Positions 1 through 14,516 of a DNA stretch of 64,000 nucleotides are shown here, piece after piece (within the stretch, counting starts at the first letter, position 1; each line of letters begins with the position of its first letter). The notes beneath the pieces are model-generated. The model had not been told where the DNA came from. It made no database searches and worked only from the letters and a program-made list of their open reading frames with translations. A program made the translations under genes and the position numbers. Where the stretch lies: NCBI RefSeq assembly GCF_001949145.1, contig NW_019091429.1, forward strand, positions 800,198-864,197, in the 5' to 3' direction. Source of the stretch: Acanthaster planci (Eukaryota; Echinodermata; Asteroidea; Valvatida; Acanthasteridae).

Positions 1-1731
1 GAAGGATGGTTCTCTGTACTATTTAAATAAAAATGGGACTGGATGATAACTTGTAACCTTTGGATGCTGCAAACCCTACAGATTTTACAGATTTTGAATC
101 TAAATCCTCACTCTTGTTGTCCAATTTTGTCCAAAATGACGCTTAAAGGAGGACTTGGACAGTTTTTCACACACAACTGTCAATTGAGTGTTGCGTTGTT
201 TACCACTTAGAATGACTAAAGGAACTATTTTTTCACTGGTTTTTCACATTCCCACACACACCAACACACGCGTATAAGCTGTATGCTACAAATCAAGAAC
301 AGTATTGTAATAACATTATCAACTGCAGAACTACTTCCAAAAAGCAAAATCCAAACGCATGTTTATTATTTCTAGTTGTCCCTATGTGTCCCTCTCTGTC
401 CTTCCTATGCCGTGATCACATGTAACAACCAACAACAGTGAGCTGTTCTGAAATCCGTTCTATTGCATGTCCTTCCAGAGCTATACAGGCACGGCGCTTA
501 GGCATAGTATCATAGAATAACAAAAACTTGATCATGCCTTGTTTCGCTGACAACTGAAGCAACAGCAAAAAAAGGACGAGACTGATCCCCTTAGATTACC
601 AAGATTATCTTGCAGTTGGACGTGATGATAAAATGGTAACAGCTGCACTGAGTGCAGTTGCATCACTTCGCGGAGCAGAGTCAATTTCGTATTTTTACAA
701 GTGGCCATAAATTTTTGAATTGAAGTGAAAATGTTAAATCCGAATCGAAAGCTTCGAAGCGTGATACTGCACACAGGTGTAAACTGCTATACGAGAACGT
801 TTTTAGTTCAGCCTTGCCCGCAACACGTGTTCAAGACGAGAGAAACGACCTGTGATAACCCAGCCACTTGCCCAAACGACTTGCAACTGCATTAATATGT
901 CAGTTGAGTCAGGCACGAGCCCCTTCACCTTCTGCATGGATGTTAACATTTACATGTGTTACCCATTTTTTTTCTACACCGACTTTAAGTAAACACAATC
1001 AAGATCTCAGGAAAAAGCACAAATCAAACAGGGGGTTTAAAATTAAAGTGTACGATGACAATTGTTATACCTCTTCAGACGCGGATCCAAAGAGTCGAAT
1101 CCCCCACCCACCCTGCTCATTTCTTGTTTGTTTGTTTTCTTTTTCTTTCTGTTTTTCTTCTTTTTTTTCTTTTTTTAGCAGCCTACTTCTAAAGGTTGCA
1201 AGCCACTCTAAAAAGTATAAACCCTGTAGAGGTCTTATTTGTGTGTTCGGTTAAGGAAAAATCAAAGAGATTGAATGGCTTCAACAACGGCCACAAATTC
1301 AGCCCCCCCCCCCCGCGAAAAAAATTCTCCCCCTCCCCTAGCAAAAAAAAAATATCGGATCCTCCCCGCTCTGTCTTAAATACTGTATTTTCGTAACCGG
1401 GCAATAACCAGGCACGTCAGTCTCACCGTTGGACATCGCATCACATCGTGAAAACATTGATGAGTCTCCACCACGCAGTCCATGCGGGACCGCTGACGAG
1501 ACTATTCATTGATACCTCTGCAATTTTCACCAGGCAGTTTTGATAGTAGTAAAGTTTAATGGGGGAAGCAAACTGGCACTGTGATACAATCAGCTGTTGG
1601 GGCGCTGATGAATATTGTTCGTTTGAATTTCCTCTCTTTATATGAGATCCAAAATATAATGTCCCCTGAGGTTGAAGATTTTCCTTCAAAATTGTTTTAA
1701 CACGTAAAGATATTGCTTTCGAGGTAGACAC
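1..1731. other. No gene recognised
   Basis: No open frame here looks coding on either strand. A pyrimidine-rich tract at about 1125-1177 ends in TAG and resembles a splice acceptor, but what follows is open for only about 25 codons. A run of 12 C lies at 1303-1314. The rest is anonymous AT-rich DNA. Confidence 0.6.
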
Positions 1732-2184
1732 GTGCGACTAACAAACTTTATCCGATACGGCGATGCACCGAATCTGTGCCCGTGGTACAACTTTCTGTGT
1801 AGCTACAAACCAAGATACTCGTCGTTTCGATTAAAATCGACACCTTCAGATCAATCAGGCAAATATTTGCCTGCTGTTGTAACACCCTCCGGGACTCCGA
1901 CGGTTTTAATTCGCCTTGGGTGCGATGAGTTTCTTGGATTTAAAACATCATGTTCCACATCAAAGCAGTCCTGTATCCGTTTGGAAAATGTCACAAACGT
2001 CAAAACACGTAAAATGTCATTGCCAAAAAGTGGGCAAAATTATAGACGTCCCCAAGAGCATGATAGTCCTGAATTAGCTTATGACTCTTCTTTGATGAAA
2101 TGGCTGGCGACTTTGTTTGCCATTAGGTCAAAAGCATTAGAGTGGCTTGATGCTGCTAAAAGAAATTGTTGGACTAAGATATAA
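1732..2184 (+). CDS. Unrecognised 150-codon open frame
   Basis: This is the longest open frame outside the mobile elements. It begins at a GTG rather than an ATG, so the left end is only the edge of the open stretch. I recognise no domain, signal peptide or membrane segment. The translation is mixed, with Lys, Arg and Ser rich parts (for example KTRKMSLPKSGQ). A conserved exon of an unknown gene, a decayed transposon frame or a chance opening are all possible, and chance is the most likely. There is no clear acceptor or donor at the ends and no neighbouring gene. Confidence 0.12.
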   Translation: MRLTNFIRYGDAPNLCPWYNFLCSYKPRYSSFRLKSTPSDQSGKYLPAVVTPSGTPTVLIRLGCDEFLGFKTSCSTSKQSCIRLENVTNVKTRKMSLPKSGQNYRRPQEHDSPELAYDSSLMKWLATLFAIRSKALEWLDAAKRNCWTKI

Positions 2185-5100
2185 CGTCGAGGTGTACTAA
2201 CTTCTTTTCGGGAGCATGTCCAGAGAGGGGCGGTGGGGCACGTGCCCCCGTAAAGTTGGACAAAAGAGGGAGAGAGTGGGATAGGGAACAATCCATCTCA
2301 TTTAGGCATAGGGCCTAACAACCACCCCCCCCCATACAAAGATGCGAATCTACACCTCGTCTAAATGGCAAAGATGAAATCCAACGCTTTAATCAACCGG
2401 GGTTAAGTTGATACATCTCTACACAACTCTTTATCTGAATGATGAAATAATTTAAGTGTGACTTCCAAATACAGAATCTGCGATTACGTGTCAAAATTTG
2501 AAAGTCCAGTAGCGTACGCCATTCAAAAAGAGTTGAGCGAGGTAATCACCCAAGACTCAAGGTGGCGCTATTCATGGTAAGATTTGCACGTATGAATAGT
2601 ACCTGTTTGCGCATTTACATATGCATGTCCCGTAGTAGTAGTCTGGATCCTATCTAGATCCGTTCCTATCGGTTTTTATCGTGATTTTAGCATAAATAGT
2701 TGACGTATGAGCAATATTTTGGAGTTATTACACAGCAAAATTTCTGGAAAAGATCAACGTTGATTGAAAACTGTATGGTCTTCATGATCAGCTGTCGCTC
2801 GTATATTTGACGTTTCCAAGAGACTGGGTAGCCGCATAAGAGTGAAGTGAACTTAACAGGCCGAATGGCTACCCCACCTCTTCTAAAGGTTGCGTTCAAC
2901 AAGCCGTGAGAATTCGGGAAAAAAATTGGCGAATCTGACTGCCGGATAGGATGAATGACCTGAGAATTAACCAATTTTTACCACCCGATGGAAGAAGACA
3001 TGCATTTACCAACATTCTCATTAAAACAAACAAACAAACAAACACGCACACACAAAACACAAAAAATGTAGCAATATCAGGTATACTGTTCGTCTTCATA
3101 AACCCCATGGCACAAGCGCTTCAGAAGAAATAAGCTCAGCTACTTGAAAGGAATTGAACAATTATTCCTATGCACTTAGCTCTAAGTTCCAACGTGACCC
3201 CAACTCCAAAGTGACCTCAGTGCTATTTCTGTCGTCGGCACACGTTTTTACTCTAAGATGTTACAGGTTGTATATATTCAGTTCATAATTTGCCACACCA
3301 TCCATGTGTGCAGAAAAATGATTTTAACGGGCACCCAAGCTGTCCTTTCTTGGCCGTCGTGTGTGACTCCACACAGGGTCATCTGCATGGATTTCGGAGA
3401 TCATGTTTAAGAATTTAATGAACTGCCCAAATTTTGATTGCATTGCAATTTTGGTAACAAAAAGGATATTGGTCACAAAGGAAGCCGCTAAAAATCATTG
3501 AAGTGCAAGGGAGTATAATGAGTGCATAACTCTACAATCATGGCCTACACTCCAGTGGCACGAAGGTCTCTTTTTAGGAGATATGATGACGTCTTCTGAC
3601 ATGTTGTATGCATTTTGTTAGTTGGAAAAGATATATATAAAACCGGAGCCTCATTATTGGATGTAAAGACAATTATTTACTACCCGTTAAGGACAAATGA
3701 ACAAGCACTAGTCAGGCCATACATGTATCTTCAGGCAGGCAACTTATAGGTGAATCGCTATACATTCTCTACAAAAAAATCACAAGCGGATTGGGAGAAG
3801 AAAAACACTAAAGTCTTTTACCAGACACCCCCCCCATCCACCCACAAAGGATGGGGAGTGCAATCGGGCCGAAGCGCCCAAGAGGGGCAATTTTTTAGTT
3901 TTAGAAAATAATGAGAGAAATGTAATGCGGGGACTTTTCACTTTCTCTCCTTCGTGTAAAAGCCCCCAAATTCAGCCTCACCCCCTAGAAAGGCCATTAT
4001 AGGATACAAATACAAACTTCCTGATTTTGCCCACCCCCGAAAGATATTTGGCCCCTCGAAAAATTGGTTCTTAAACCAACCTGATCAAGACGGCACAAAG
4101 AACTACTCAACCAACCTACCGTGGATCAGAGCACTATCTCTAGGATCAATTTACAGAGAACTGTGAAACTAACTTTTGATAACAAGTCGTAAGTAACATA
4201 CGCTACATACAAGCGAAAGGAGATGGCGAATACATGTGTGGAACGGTGGGAAAACATAGACTGGCAACAGGTCCACGAATGGCTACTTTTGCAGTAATGG
4301 TAACTTACCAACACGACTGACGAGTTATTTCCACGGCCTCGTTCATGGACACTCAGCATCTCTTTACTTCCGCAAGAAACTGTGCAGATTGAGTAGCACG
4401 TTTGCTGCATGTAGGCCTATGCAGCGGCAACAACATTACCAACACTAGTTTTTCATTACATGAGCAGCAATAATTTTATCACTGGCAATTCTATGTATCT
4501 CTGTGTGAGCTACCGAAATAGTTTGTCCCATATCTATAGGTATTTCAAGACATATTTATGAATACTTCAGCTTTAGTCTGAGAATCTGGGCCATTCCGAT
4601 TGGTCGAAGGCAATTCTGGTTTCGTTTCCAGCAGCGCTAAAATGGTGACAAAAAGAAGAGTGTCAGACCAAGAAAACCAGCTTGACGAACTCGTAATTGG
4701 TGGAAAAAATGAGGAAACAGCCAACTGAAGGTCGACGAAAACATGAGTTTCGAGTTCAAAAGGGTAGATTCAAAGAAGGAAATTTTTCCAACATACACAA
4801 TGTGATTCGGGTTCCAAGACTACGATTTTCGTGAGGTAGCTACTTAGTACAGTTTAAGCATCTGCAATGAAAAGATGCAAGCACACGCTTTACCGTTGAG
4901 AGCTTAAACTAATCTGTTGAGGTTTCTTCGAGAAATTCGTTACTAACAGAATTTTAAGGACAGGTATAATGTGGCAAGGGGGACAAGGTATCCTGCCGTG
5001 CAGTGAATGAGTTGCTTCACAAAAAAACGTATTGTAATCGAGCATTTTAAGAAATTCTGTGTATATTTGCTTGATCGATATTAGTGGGGTATGTCAGTCA

Positions 5101-8100
5101 GGTTGTGATGTTAAACATGTTAACGATGCTTCCGTGTCGATAGGATATTTCAGTTTGCCATTGGTGGCCAGTATCTCCATATCTAATTATACTTAATTTT
5201 CTCAGTGCTATACTGACTGCAAACTCAACAGTATATCAATTTCAATCACTTCAATACTCGAAAGGGGCTGCATTGCGTTATCAAATTAGTTGTACACAAT
5301 ACAACTAGAGCTTTTGCACAATCGAATAATTTGATATTCTCCCACTCTGAATATTATTTTTATGTAAAATCACATTATATTCATGAATAATCATTCAGTA
5401 CATCGCACGATATTGTGATGAGGTGTCATCATCAAGAGATATCAAATATTAAACACTTCTATTTATTCTGACTGACCATAAGCACTGAAAATGTCACACA
5501 AAGTGTCTTTGCATTACTCCTGCATAGAAAATTGTTTTCTTGTCATGGTAAATGGGGTAGCGCCCTCTTACACTTTAAAACTTGAAGCTGAAAAGTTCTC
5601 CTGTAAGTCGTTTGGGGGGCCATGTCTTGGTTAGTGAAGCTCTCACTATTGCGTTATTTACGCCTTACGGCATAACCAACTCGTACGTATGAATGCCAAG
5701 TTTTCTCTAAGTCGTGAATGATACAAATGAAATGTCCAATGATCATACATGATTATAACAATATCATATAAGAATGGTTCACGGTTATCGTGTGCATTTG
5801 CAAAGAGCTTGTGTCTATAAAATACTGGTTCTATTAGAGCTTATGAAATTACTAGATTTTTTTTCTTCAATTTTTGTCGAGTCATCTGCACACTACCTGA
5901 TAAACTGAGCAACAGGTTTAGTTGAGGTGATTACTGGGAATCACTTAGGTGTCTGCAGAAAGGCCTTTGGATAAATCATGAAATTAATTTCAAGCGTAAA
6001 GGGATCTGGAAATGGTATGGAAGAGGAGTAGCCTCATACTTTAACAAATAACAGCTTTCTTTTTTTGTCACATTGTTCACAAGTAACTCAGTGTGTCGAA
6101 CAAAATTTTTTTAAGTTTGCTCGAATACTTGTGAAATTAAAAGCAAGGCTGGGGTTCTGTAGACGATGGTGTTTACCCTACTGTCATTGTTTGATCGAAA
6201 GGAGTTTGAGTAGTTCAAGTACAGATAGTACTTAGGCTAGGCTTTGTTTCACCGGTTCCCATCTGGTTCAGTTTCACATGATGTGAAATATCATAGACTT
6301 ACCAAAAAGCTCTAATTTCGACAATAAAAAGATGAATTATGCCTAGAGGCTTGTATAATACTATTTTTCTTCACAACGCTGTGAGTGAGTTTGGTGAAAG
6401 GGGCAAGAAGTTGGCGCTTGCCCAATACCGGCATCTAACAGATGGCCAGGGCGTCTGACGGTTGGCGAGCAGTGGGAAAATCGGCAGGATTGCGCTGGGA
6501 ATTTCTGATACAAAAAGACATTCCGATTGCTGTTGACTAGTCGCCGTCACCTTCCAGATGGTTGCAGAACGGTTGCTTTCATTTGAATTTAGCGGCAACG
6601 CTGTAGTTCCCACACGATGCGCGACGACGGTTGGCGTCCCTGGGTGTCGGCCCATCGCTTGAGAGCCTCAAACGCACGCACTCGTCAAGCGTCCGGCCTT
6701 CCCCTGCCCCCCAAAACGGACTTCAAACTAAGGCTTTTATGACTTAGTGCAAAAACACCCTTTCAAACTCAAAGTCTGTTCACGTGCCTAGAGTTTTGTG
6801 ACATTTTTGTCACTTTTTTGACAAAACAATTATACCTCCAGCAACGATGACGAAATATGGCACATGGAAGAGCGTCACTTTTCGTCATTCACTCATATAC
6901 AGTCAAGTGTACGAAGTATGCGAGATGTAACTTACTGTCAAACTCGCAAATAAATATTCCAGTGGACAATACGGCATTTTTCAGTTTATGAGTGATACTT
7001 CTTAGAAAATTGACCAAATGTAAAAGGGCAAGGAAAATTTATTCTAAGTTTTATATTACATGTAAAACGTTTGAAGTTAATTCAGTAACTATTACTCACT
7101 CGTCAAGTAATTTGCTTCGTCTCTGTTAGTGACTGGTTTCTGTGAAAGAAACATACCGTTTTTAAAGACGATTTCGGTCACTGAGAATAGTTACGATAAA
7201 GAGAGGAGCTACTTGTTCCAACATAAATTGTACGTCATAATATTCAACAGAAGAGGTTGTACAGGTGAACCTCTTTTGCACCAGTGCTTTAATCCTTTTT
7301 ATACGGATTTTTAAAATAATATTCCAAAAGGCAAGAAATAATCCAATTAATAATTGAATACAGGGTGACTGAATGCAATCCGTTGACAAAACCAGACACA
7401 GGGTTAACCAGGATGTACGTCACGTGCGGTATAATACACAATAAATCAACTTTATTCGTTCGTTTCAGTCCAAATTGAACCATGACAGAAGAGTTACGCC
7501 CATTGCGTAATGGCCTCACGATTATCAAATTCACACCTTGCTTTGATGGATTTATTTATGTGCTTGACAAAATCACACCCACAGTCAAAAAGCGATCGGC
7601 GATTCCAAACCAAGCGCTTTGTTAGTACCTAAATTACCCTCCCCCCAAAAAACATTAACATTACAGTGAAGTTGGTACCGGTAACTCATCATTAAATCTG
7701 TGCTCTCGATCATACAGCCACTTGTACTATAGGCTTTTACTTTAGGTTTTTGCTGTAGATTTTCCCAATTCTAATATTCAAATTTGTCCCAAAACAAATT
7801 CCACTTGCTATGGGAAAAATGTATTTATACTTCTTTGCGTTCAATTTCAAAGTTAAGTCGCCACATATGAACACGATGTAGAGAAAAATTGTCATTAAAA
7901 TTTTAATTTGTCAAAGCTGTTCATGAATGACAGAATTTCAGAGATCAAATTTGTGTTGTATCAATCAGTATAATGCTTTTGGAAAATAACTTAGTCTTGT
8001 GTGTACTTTAGTACTTCCCTGTGTCCTCAATTTGGCTCAGGGGATCAACAACAAAAGCTAATGTATATGTACGTAAAAACTAATACTAAGACCCTAAGAT

Positions 8101-11100
8101 TGAAACCATATAAATGGAGCGACACTTGCATGAAGACAAACAAACAAATTTGGGAGACCCTTATCTTCCTCCTGCTATCGTTGTGTGCACATAGAATGGG
8201 TCGAGCATGAATTCTGTGTAGACGAGACAAATTAAACGTTCCTCGCCGAAGATGCGTGTTTGTGAATATGATTAAAAAGCAGTTGAAATTGTTTGACAGA
8301 TGACAAAATTAAACTTTCTAAGTGCATAAAATCTATGCTATTGGACGTATTTGAAAATACAAATCTGTGTTTTTCAATGAAAAATGTTTTTAAATAGCCA
8401 GAAACCTATATTGTTAAGGAGCATTTAGGTGTTACATCTTGTTCATTGTAAAGAACAAAAAAGAGTATGTTATAAGATTATCAAACATGGTTGGGGCCAT
8501 TTACCGTTGTATAAGCGGAAATATATTCTTAAATCAAATACAACTTTCATGGAAAGTTTGAAACAAAAGGGAGCTTTCTAAGTAGCAAATACGCTGTCGG
8601 ATGGAACTAAGCGTAATGGCCAGGAATGAGGCTTTGCTGGGATTAGTGTCGTTGGTGGCGCTATTGAATAGTACTAAGAGCTCCCATGTAACTTATACCT
8701 GCCACGTTGGGAAATGATTCCTTGCTAATCTACTCCATGTTTGAGCCATTAATGATAAATGTGAGTAATGTTTACTAACTGTTCCTACACAACGGTTTGG
8801 CATCATCCCGCTGGAATCACTCCAACAAAATTTAATATATTTATTAGATTAGCCAGTCTGGTTTGTCAGCTGGCATTACTATCTTTTGCCTCCATCTTCA
8901 CAACAAAACCAAAAAGTAAAAATAAACATTCTGATATGTTAACCCCAAAGTACAAACTGGTAGTTTTACAGCACGTGGCCAACAAGACAACCTAAAATGT
9001 ATGGCATCCTCCTGTTTACACCTCTGACCGCCAAGTCCAATGTAGACCACTGCAAACCACCGCTTTGTTTCATTATTTTTACTGTATAAATTTATTTCCA
9101 TGGCATTTAATATTTAAAATGTGTTAAAATTTAATAGCAAGGCTAGGCAAGACAGATGACGATTCCTTCAGCAGATATGCTTTTATACTTATATCTTGCT
9201 CGCTTGCTGAAATTCCTTTGCATTCGTTCAGGCGCGCACCCGGGGTATTGTTGACCCATTGCAAAAAAAAACTCCCGTTTAACCCATTTTTCATTGTCCC
9301 GAGTTTTCTGTATCAACCTCTCGATTTGCTTTTTAAAAGATGTCCATCGAGTTGTAATCTGCCACTCCGCACCCCATTGGGAATTCTGTATTCATATAAA
9401 AATCCTAAAAAAAAAATAAAGTAAGAACAAAAAATGCTCCCAGGCTTTTGTATTTCAAACCACAAAAAAAGTAAAATGGAGCACATTGGAATGACCGGTT
9501 CTGAATAGAATACTGAACTTTTATTTACTGCTGATATTCAGAAGAACAACTCATATATATAGGACTACTTCAGTTTCATGGGCAATTTAATCCCGTGGTA
9601 TCCTTGTCCTTGATATCATTAATCTACAATTATACACATATAATTTTCAACTCTGTGGCTAAAATTTCTTCATTTATTTCCTTACTGGTGAACATTATGG
9701 TCCCCAATCTCACGAGTTCTACTTTGTACTTTCTTTATGAATACTTAAAATCATCAATTTAGGAGTGCATCCATCAAGTGTTTTCATTATACACCATTTG
9801 ATGCAAATGGTAAGAAGGGACATAGTACCAAAGACAGAATGAGCGCAGGACTCAAAACCTCAACCCCATTATTTCCAACCTTCGCCATTTCCCCTACTGG
9901 GGAAGCCGGCAATAGATAATATTTGCCCTTTCCTATCTTAGCTTGTGGCCTGTTGAAAAAAATCACTTGTGTTTACTGCTGGGTACAGATCTTCTTATGA
10001 GGGTTCACTCCTTGATCACTCTGAAACACAAATCGCTTTGTACTTTTTCTGCCACCGGGAGAGTACTTTAAGTTGGTGAGGGTGTTTGTTCTTTTCTTTT
10101 GTTTTGTTTGTTTGATTGTTTTCGGCTTAACTTCCTGGGGCATATCTGCTTTCTTGGTTTTGTTTGTTTTTTTTTCAAAATGAAAACATAAAATTCAATA
10201 CAGGACGTCCATTTAAAAAATGGCAAAACAAGCTCAAAAAGCTTATCTTATTTAGGGTTTTTCACCAGTAGTTGTATCGTAGATTTCTCTTAATGTGAAA
10301 CACGCATTCAATGATTTGGGAATAGAGAAAGAAAGAATTGTAAATAATGCTCTACGCATTTTATCTCAATTCTTGCCATTTTTCTCTCTAAATGTGGTTT
10401 CAGCAGACTAAGCATTCTCATAAAAGGAAAGTTTCTAAAGTTTATTTCACTCCATGTGAGAGGTACATTTTAATTGAAAAAAGTGGTTCTCGTAAAAGCC
10501 TTCGACTCTTTTTGACACCGCAGTATTACGCCAAAAACTATTTACACTTACGAAGTGAGAATTACATAACATTGAGAAGCTTTCTGTATTTGAGTATAAT
10601 GTCTTCAGCAATACAGTTCTGCATATTGTATGTGATATATACGTTGCCCCGATAAGGAAATCACAAGTTATGATTTGACATGTAAACATTCTGCGTATCC
10701 CTATTTACATTTTATTGGACGGTAAATGTACGATTTTTTTTCAAACGTGGGCCTCATCCCCCAAATAGGGAATAGTTTGGATTGTTTCTTGTGATGTACT
10801 CTTCTTAATCGTCTGTTTTAAATACCTAGTGGAAAGCAAAGTTCTTAATTTTATCGCGCAAAGCAATACCTTTTTAATGCAATGGCTCCGCTCACATATT
10901 TAGGTGATCCTGAGAATTTCTCCGACTGTACCCAAACTATGCATAGGCCCCTACAAAGCCAGTGACAATAATCAACTGCATGGAGCAATTCAAGGAAAGT
11001 GCTTTTTGGATTATAAAAAGCAAGATACTGCAGCCATGTAATACCTAGCACCTATGACCTCGATTTCCTCACCATAAAGAACTCCCTTATCCACTGCGAA

Positions 11101-11971
11101 TATTAGCAATCAAACGCCTCAACTTGCACGATGCGTCGACTACGTTCGGACAAGAGGTCAACGATGCAGAGATTTTTGGTCTTCCACAACTAAAATCCTG
11201 TTTCTGTGCGACGAGGCGGCGGCCCTGTCAACGAAAGGGACCGTCTAAAAGAGTTCACCGAATTCTACCCACTGCGAAAAGGTCCACAGAGTTTTTACTT
11301 TAAAAGAAGGAGGTATGGACAGACTTTGATTTTCCGTCCGGCAGTTGTCAGTTGACCATGTCTCATCATAGGCATACTGTAAACCACGTGCTTGAGTAAA
11401 GTTTCGAGTGCATTCCATACATTTTGGACATGAGTTTAAACCATGTGTTTAAATTGTCAGTGGGGTGTACATGGGAGGAGTTTAGTTTTGCACAAAGAAA
11501 AGAAAAGAAACCTATAATGATAACCTCTTTGCAACAGTCATGTGAAATCAAGGGAAAAAAAGTGGTCGATAAAAGTGTGAAACAAGGAAGTGAAGTACCC
11601 TATATGTAATTTTAAAGCGAATTGAAAGTTACCAATGGATATTGCAATGAATATTTATATGTCTCTCAGACATTGTCCTGGCTTCTTATACTAATATGTC
11701 CAGCATCTTCCCCTACCTTCGCCTTGAAATTGAAGCTGCAAATGCTGCAAGTACGAAGGGGGGGATGTAACTTCATATTGGCGAATGGACTACAGATTTC
11801 AATGCATAACAATTATTCATCATTTTTTTTCTCGACAGAAGTACAAACCTAAAATTGTATTTGCACTGTAGCTACATGAAGCTTGATTATTAAAAGCTGA
11901 AATCCACTCAACTACTCTGAGCTTTTCTGTATATGTCTTTCCTTCTAAATAGCGAATCAATCCGTTTTGAA
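2185..11971. other. Long gene-free stretch
   Basis: I see no supported gene in nearly 10 kb. It holds a perfect palindrome GGGGCACGTGCCCC at 2235-2248, C-tracts at 2325-2333 and 3828-3835, and a C-rich patch at about 3820-4060 that loosely resembles repeat debris. A more GC-rich patch lies at about 6370-6720. Scattered frames of 60-95 codons on both strands overlap each other and show no family signature. Confidence 0.55.
3027..3060. repeat. AAAC/CA simple repeat
   Basis: AAAC units repeated about five times run into CACGCACACACA. This is a short simple-sequence repeat. Confidence 0.8.
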
Positions 11972-12222
11972 AAGGGGGGGGCATAGCCCTGATCAGAACA
12001 AATGCGAGTGTGAAGCGCGAAGCCTGAGCGACGTGGGGTGCAGGCCAGCTAGAGTATAGATGCTATGTGGTGTGATCTAAGACAATTTCTGGCTACTTTA
12101 GCCAGTTTTTAAACAACTCTTTTGCAAAGTATACATTTTCTTTTAGGTTTTGGAAAAAATCTCCCACTTGGAAAAGTGCTGGGGGACATGTCCCCCGTCC
12201 CCACCGATTACGCCCATGTAGT
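11972..12222. repeat. Probable fragment of a non-autonomous transposon
   Basis: The segment begins with an eight-G run, contains GTGAAGCGCGAAGCCTGAG, and ends with a perfect palindrome GGGGGACATGTCCCCC at 12181-12196 followed by CGATTACGCCCATG. From memory, modules with a GCGAAGCGCGA-like core and a GGGGGACATGTCCCCC end recur in many invertebrate genomes as transposon remnants. I cannot check that here. No second copy is in this window and I cannot define the ends or a target duplication. Confidence 0.35.
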
Positions 12223-13980
12223 TCCAACACAAACTTACGTTAAGGGCCCACATCTCTTGCCTGAGTAGGGTGTTTGTGTGAACCAAATAAATTCTCGTAA
12301 TATGGCAAACTCAGTAAAAAGGTACTTAATAATCACTTAAGCAAATGTGTCACAATATTCCAGTGTAACCAGTAAATTGCAGCCATTTCTGGAAGTTTAT
12401 TAGTGCCATGCTTTTGACATTTGACAGATTCGTTTTTCTTCAGAATTTTGCAGAGAAAATTAACCCTATAGGTGTGCAATATTGCGAAAATAACGGAGAT
12501 GGGTCTAGAGTTTATAAATGACCAGTTATACAAGATGGGATTGTGTAAGATCAAGTGTCATAGTAATACTTGTTCATTGCATTTTGCGTCTGATTTAATG
12601 TGCATTCCTTCGCAGCGGAACGCCTATGGTAAATAGAACCCGCACCGATTCGACTTGACCAATAAAGTTTTAGAGAATTTGTCCCGCCGAACGATTTTTT
12701 TCAGCCCTCGTAAAAATCCCCGATCGCCATAGGTTGCTCAGGACGCGATCGAGTGGTGCGTATGTAGTTGCCACGGGCTTACGTAACTTCCACCCGGCCA
12801 TGGTTATTGTTAAACTAAATTTGCGTTTTGTTTGTATTTTCAACCAGCGTTTTCGTTCCTGTATCGTTTTGTTTATATTCATAAGTTTTGGGTAGAGTAG
12901 ATTTTGATCTTGGAATCAGTGTCTGTGTGAGGGAGAACGATTTTGATCTCCAAGGCGGTAACATAGAATGTTTCAGCTGAGAATTTTTGCAAGTGACCGG
13001 TAGGAAATTTCCTGATTTCTCTGAAGCAGCAGATGACGATTGGCCGGAAAAAATCCAGTCCCAGTATGATCGGATCGTCAGACCTAGCTATTACAAAGCT
13101 AGTACGATCCTTCCGAATCCGGTCCCAGAATTTTGCAACATTCAGCAAAGACATCGTTAAGTAATGTTACCTGAAATAACCGTAAGTTGAATATTTTATT
13201 TTCTAAGAGATTGTTGTCAAAATGTAATTTGCTTGAATTAAAAACACCCTGTGTTAATTACATGTATTGGGTACAGACTGACCATACATGAGCATGATTT
13301 GCAGATCAGTATGAGATTTTCTTGATGTGTGACAATTGCGAGCGTGATACATGGTGTTTCAAACGCAATGCAGTTTTGAGTAATTTCTGACAGTTACAGA
13401 CAGTGACAGTTCTGACAATTACAGTAGTAGACATGAAACTTGCACATGACAATATTGAATTATTTGTATAGATGGGCGTAACCTTTGGCATTTGAGAATT
13501 CCCTTTACACCCACTCTAAGTGTACGTACAATAGTTCCGGGTAGCCTAACACTTGGAGTCAAGCTTTCCTTGAGAGAAGACTACGCCGGACTCAGTAACC
13601 TGGCTGGAACGCCATGGAACCGGCCGAACGCACTGAGGGTAATCTCATGTCAGGAACTTATTTCATCAACATAACGAAGTTACCAATTTTCAATAATTAA
13701 GTACATAGCCCTCTCGGAAATCTAGTAGACGAGTAAAGTACCTGTAGTAAGTCATAGGACAATTATTTCAAATTTAAGGGCCCATTATACTGATTATTCG
13801 TTTAACATCAGCATCATTGTAAATAGTGTACATATTCTGGAATTGTAAATATACAAGCCCAAACTGTACAAACTGGTTCCAAGTCATTTTTTTCCATGTG
13901 TCGGAAGTATCTTTACCTGGAGTCATCACTAACATAATGATCCAACTTTCAGTTTAGAGAAGTGGTGACATCAAGTTCCA
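12223..13980. other. No gene recognised
   Basis: There is no supported gene. A minus-strand frame of about 90 codons at 12879-13154 and a plus-strand frame of about 60 codons at 13492-13674 are open but carry no recognised domain. The second is relatively GC-rich (about 13540-13640) and could be an exon. Its best donor (AGG then GTAATC) does not match in phase with the candidate exons that follow. Confidence 0.5.
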
Positions 13981-14039
13981 ATGAATAATAGTTCATTGGT
14001 ATCCGAAGTGGAGAACGATTACTTCATCTGGAATTCTGA
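13981..14039 (+). CDS. Candidate exon 1 of a small two-exon gene
   Basis: An ATG at 13981 opens 19 codons plus two bases and runs up to GTGAGA, a good 5' splice site, at 14040. The two leftover bases (GA) join the first base of the next candidate exon to make a Glu codon, so the phase is consistent. The short product begins MNNSSLVSEVEN and includes DYFIWNS. An in-frame stop lies eight codons upstream of the ATG. The exon is very short, so the support is the phase match and splice site, not homology. I do not recognise the protein. Confidence 0.25.
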
Positions 14040-14516
14040 GTGAGAACCGTAGTTAGTTAACGCACGTCTGGTCTACCGAGTTGGCATTGCTGAGCGTCGT
14101 GACACGTAATCGCTCGACCGATCTGTGCTGAGCTGATTTTGAGTGGTCGGGGAACACTGACTCATTAGTGGATCCTGGGGGCCAAACGAAGTCCTGCCCC
14201 CCCCCCCAAAAATAGGCAGATTTTGCGTTGTTTTCCTCTTAAATGAGAGGACTAATGACCTTAAAGACCGCATTTAAAAATGTCAAATTGTTTGCCACTC
14301 AAAAAGGAATAAATTTTGGAGGCTGTAAAATTGGGTTCTGGGTCCTTCCTGGACAAAAGTTGGTTTTGATAGAATATGACTGTCGTCAGAACTGAAATAA
14401 ATGTCTTTATAACCCTCTACATGCTCTCTTTACCGCCCTTGTATTTCCTGACTATTAAGACAGCATTTTCTCGTAGTTTTTAAATCCTGAATATCCTGCT
14501 TGTAACTCTATTGCAG

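Noticed and set aside
1125-1178. A strong polypyrimidine tract ending in TAG looks like a splice acceptor.
   Set aside because: The downstream frame closes after about 25 codons and there is no partner exon. The tract is better explained as simple sequence.
868-1254. A 128-codon plus-strand frame.
   Set aside because: Half of it is low-complexity Phe/Ser from a T/C-rich tract, and it has no recognised domain.
6371-6655. A GC-rich 94-codon minus-strand frame.
   Set aside because: No motif, no splice signals, and the plus strand is similarly unremarkable. Local GC content lengthens open frames by chance.
12879-13154. IILGLDFFRP in a minus-strand frame resembles the ILGxDFL end of Gypsy protease.
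   Set aside because: There is no DTG motif, no neighbouring pol sequence, and the match is too short.
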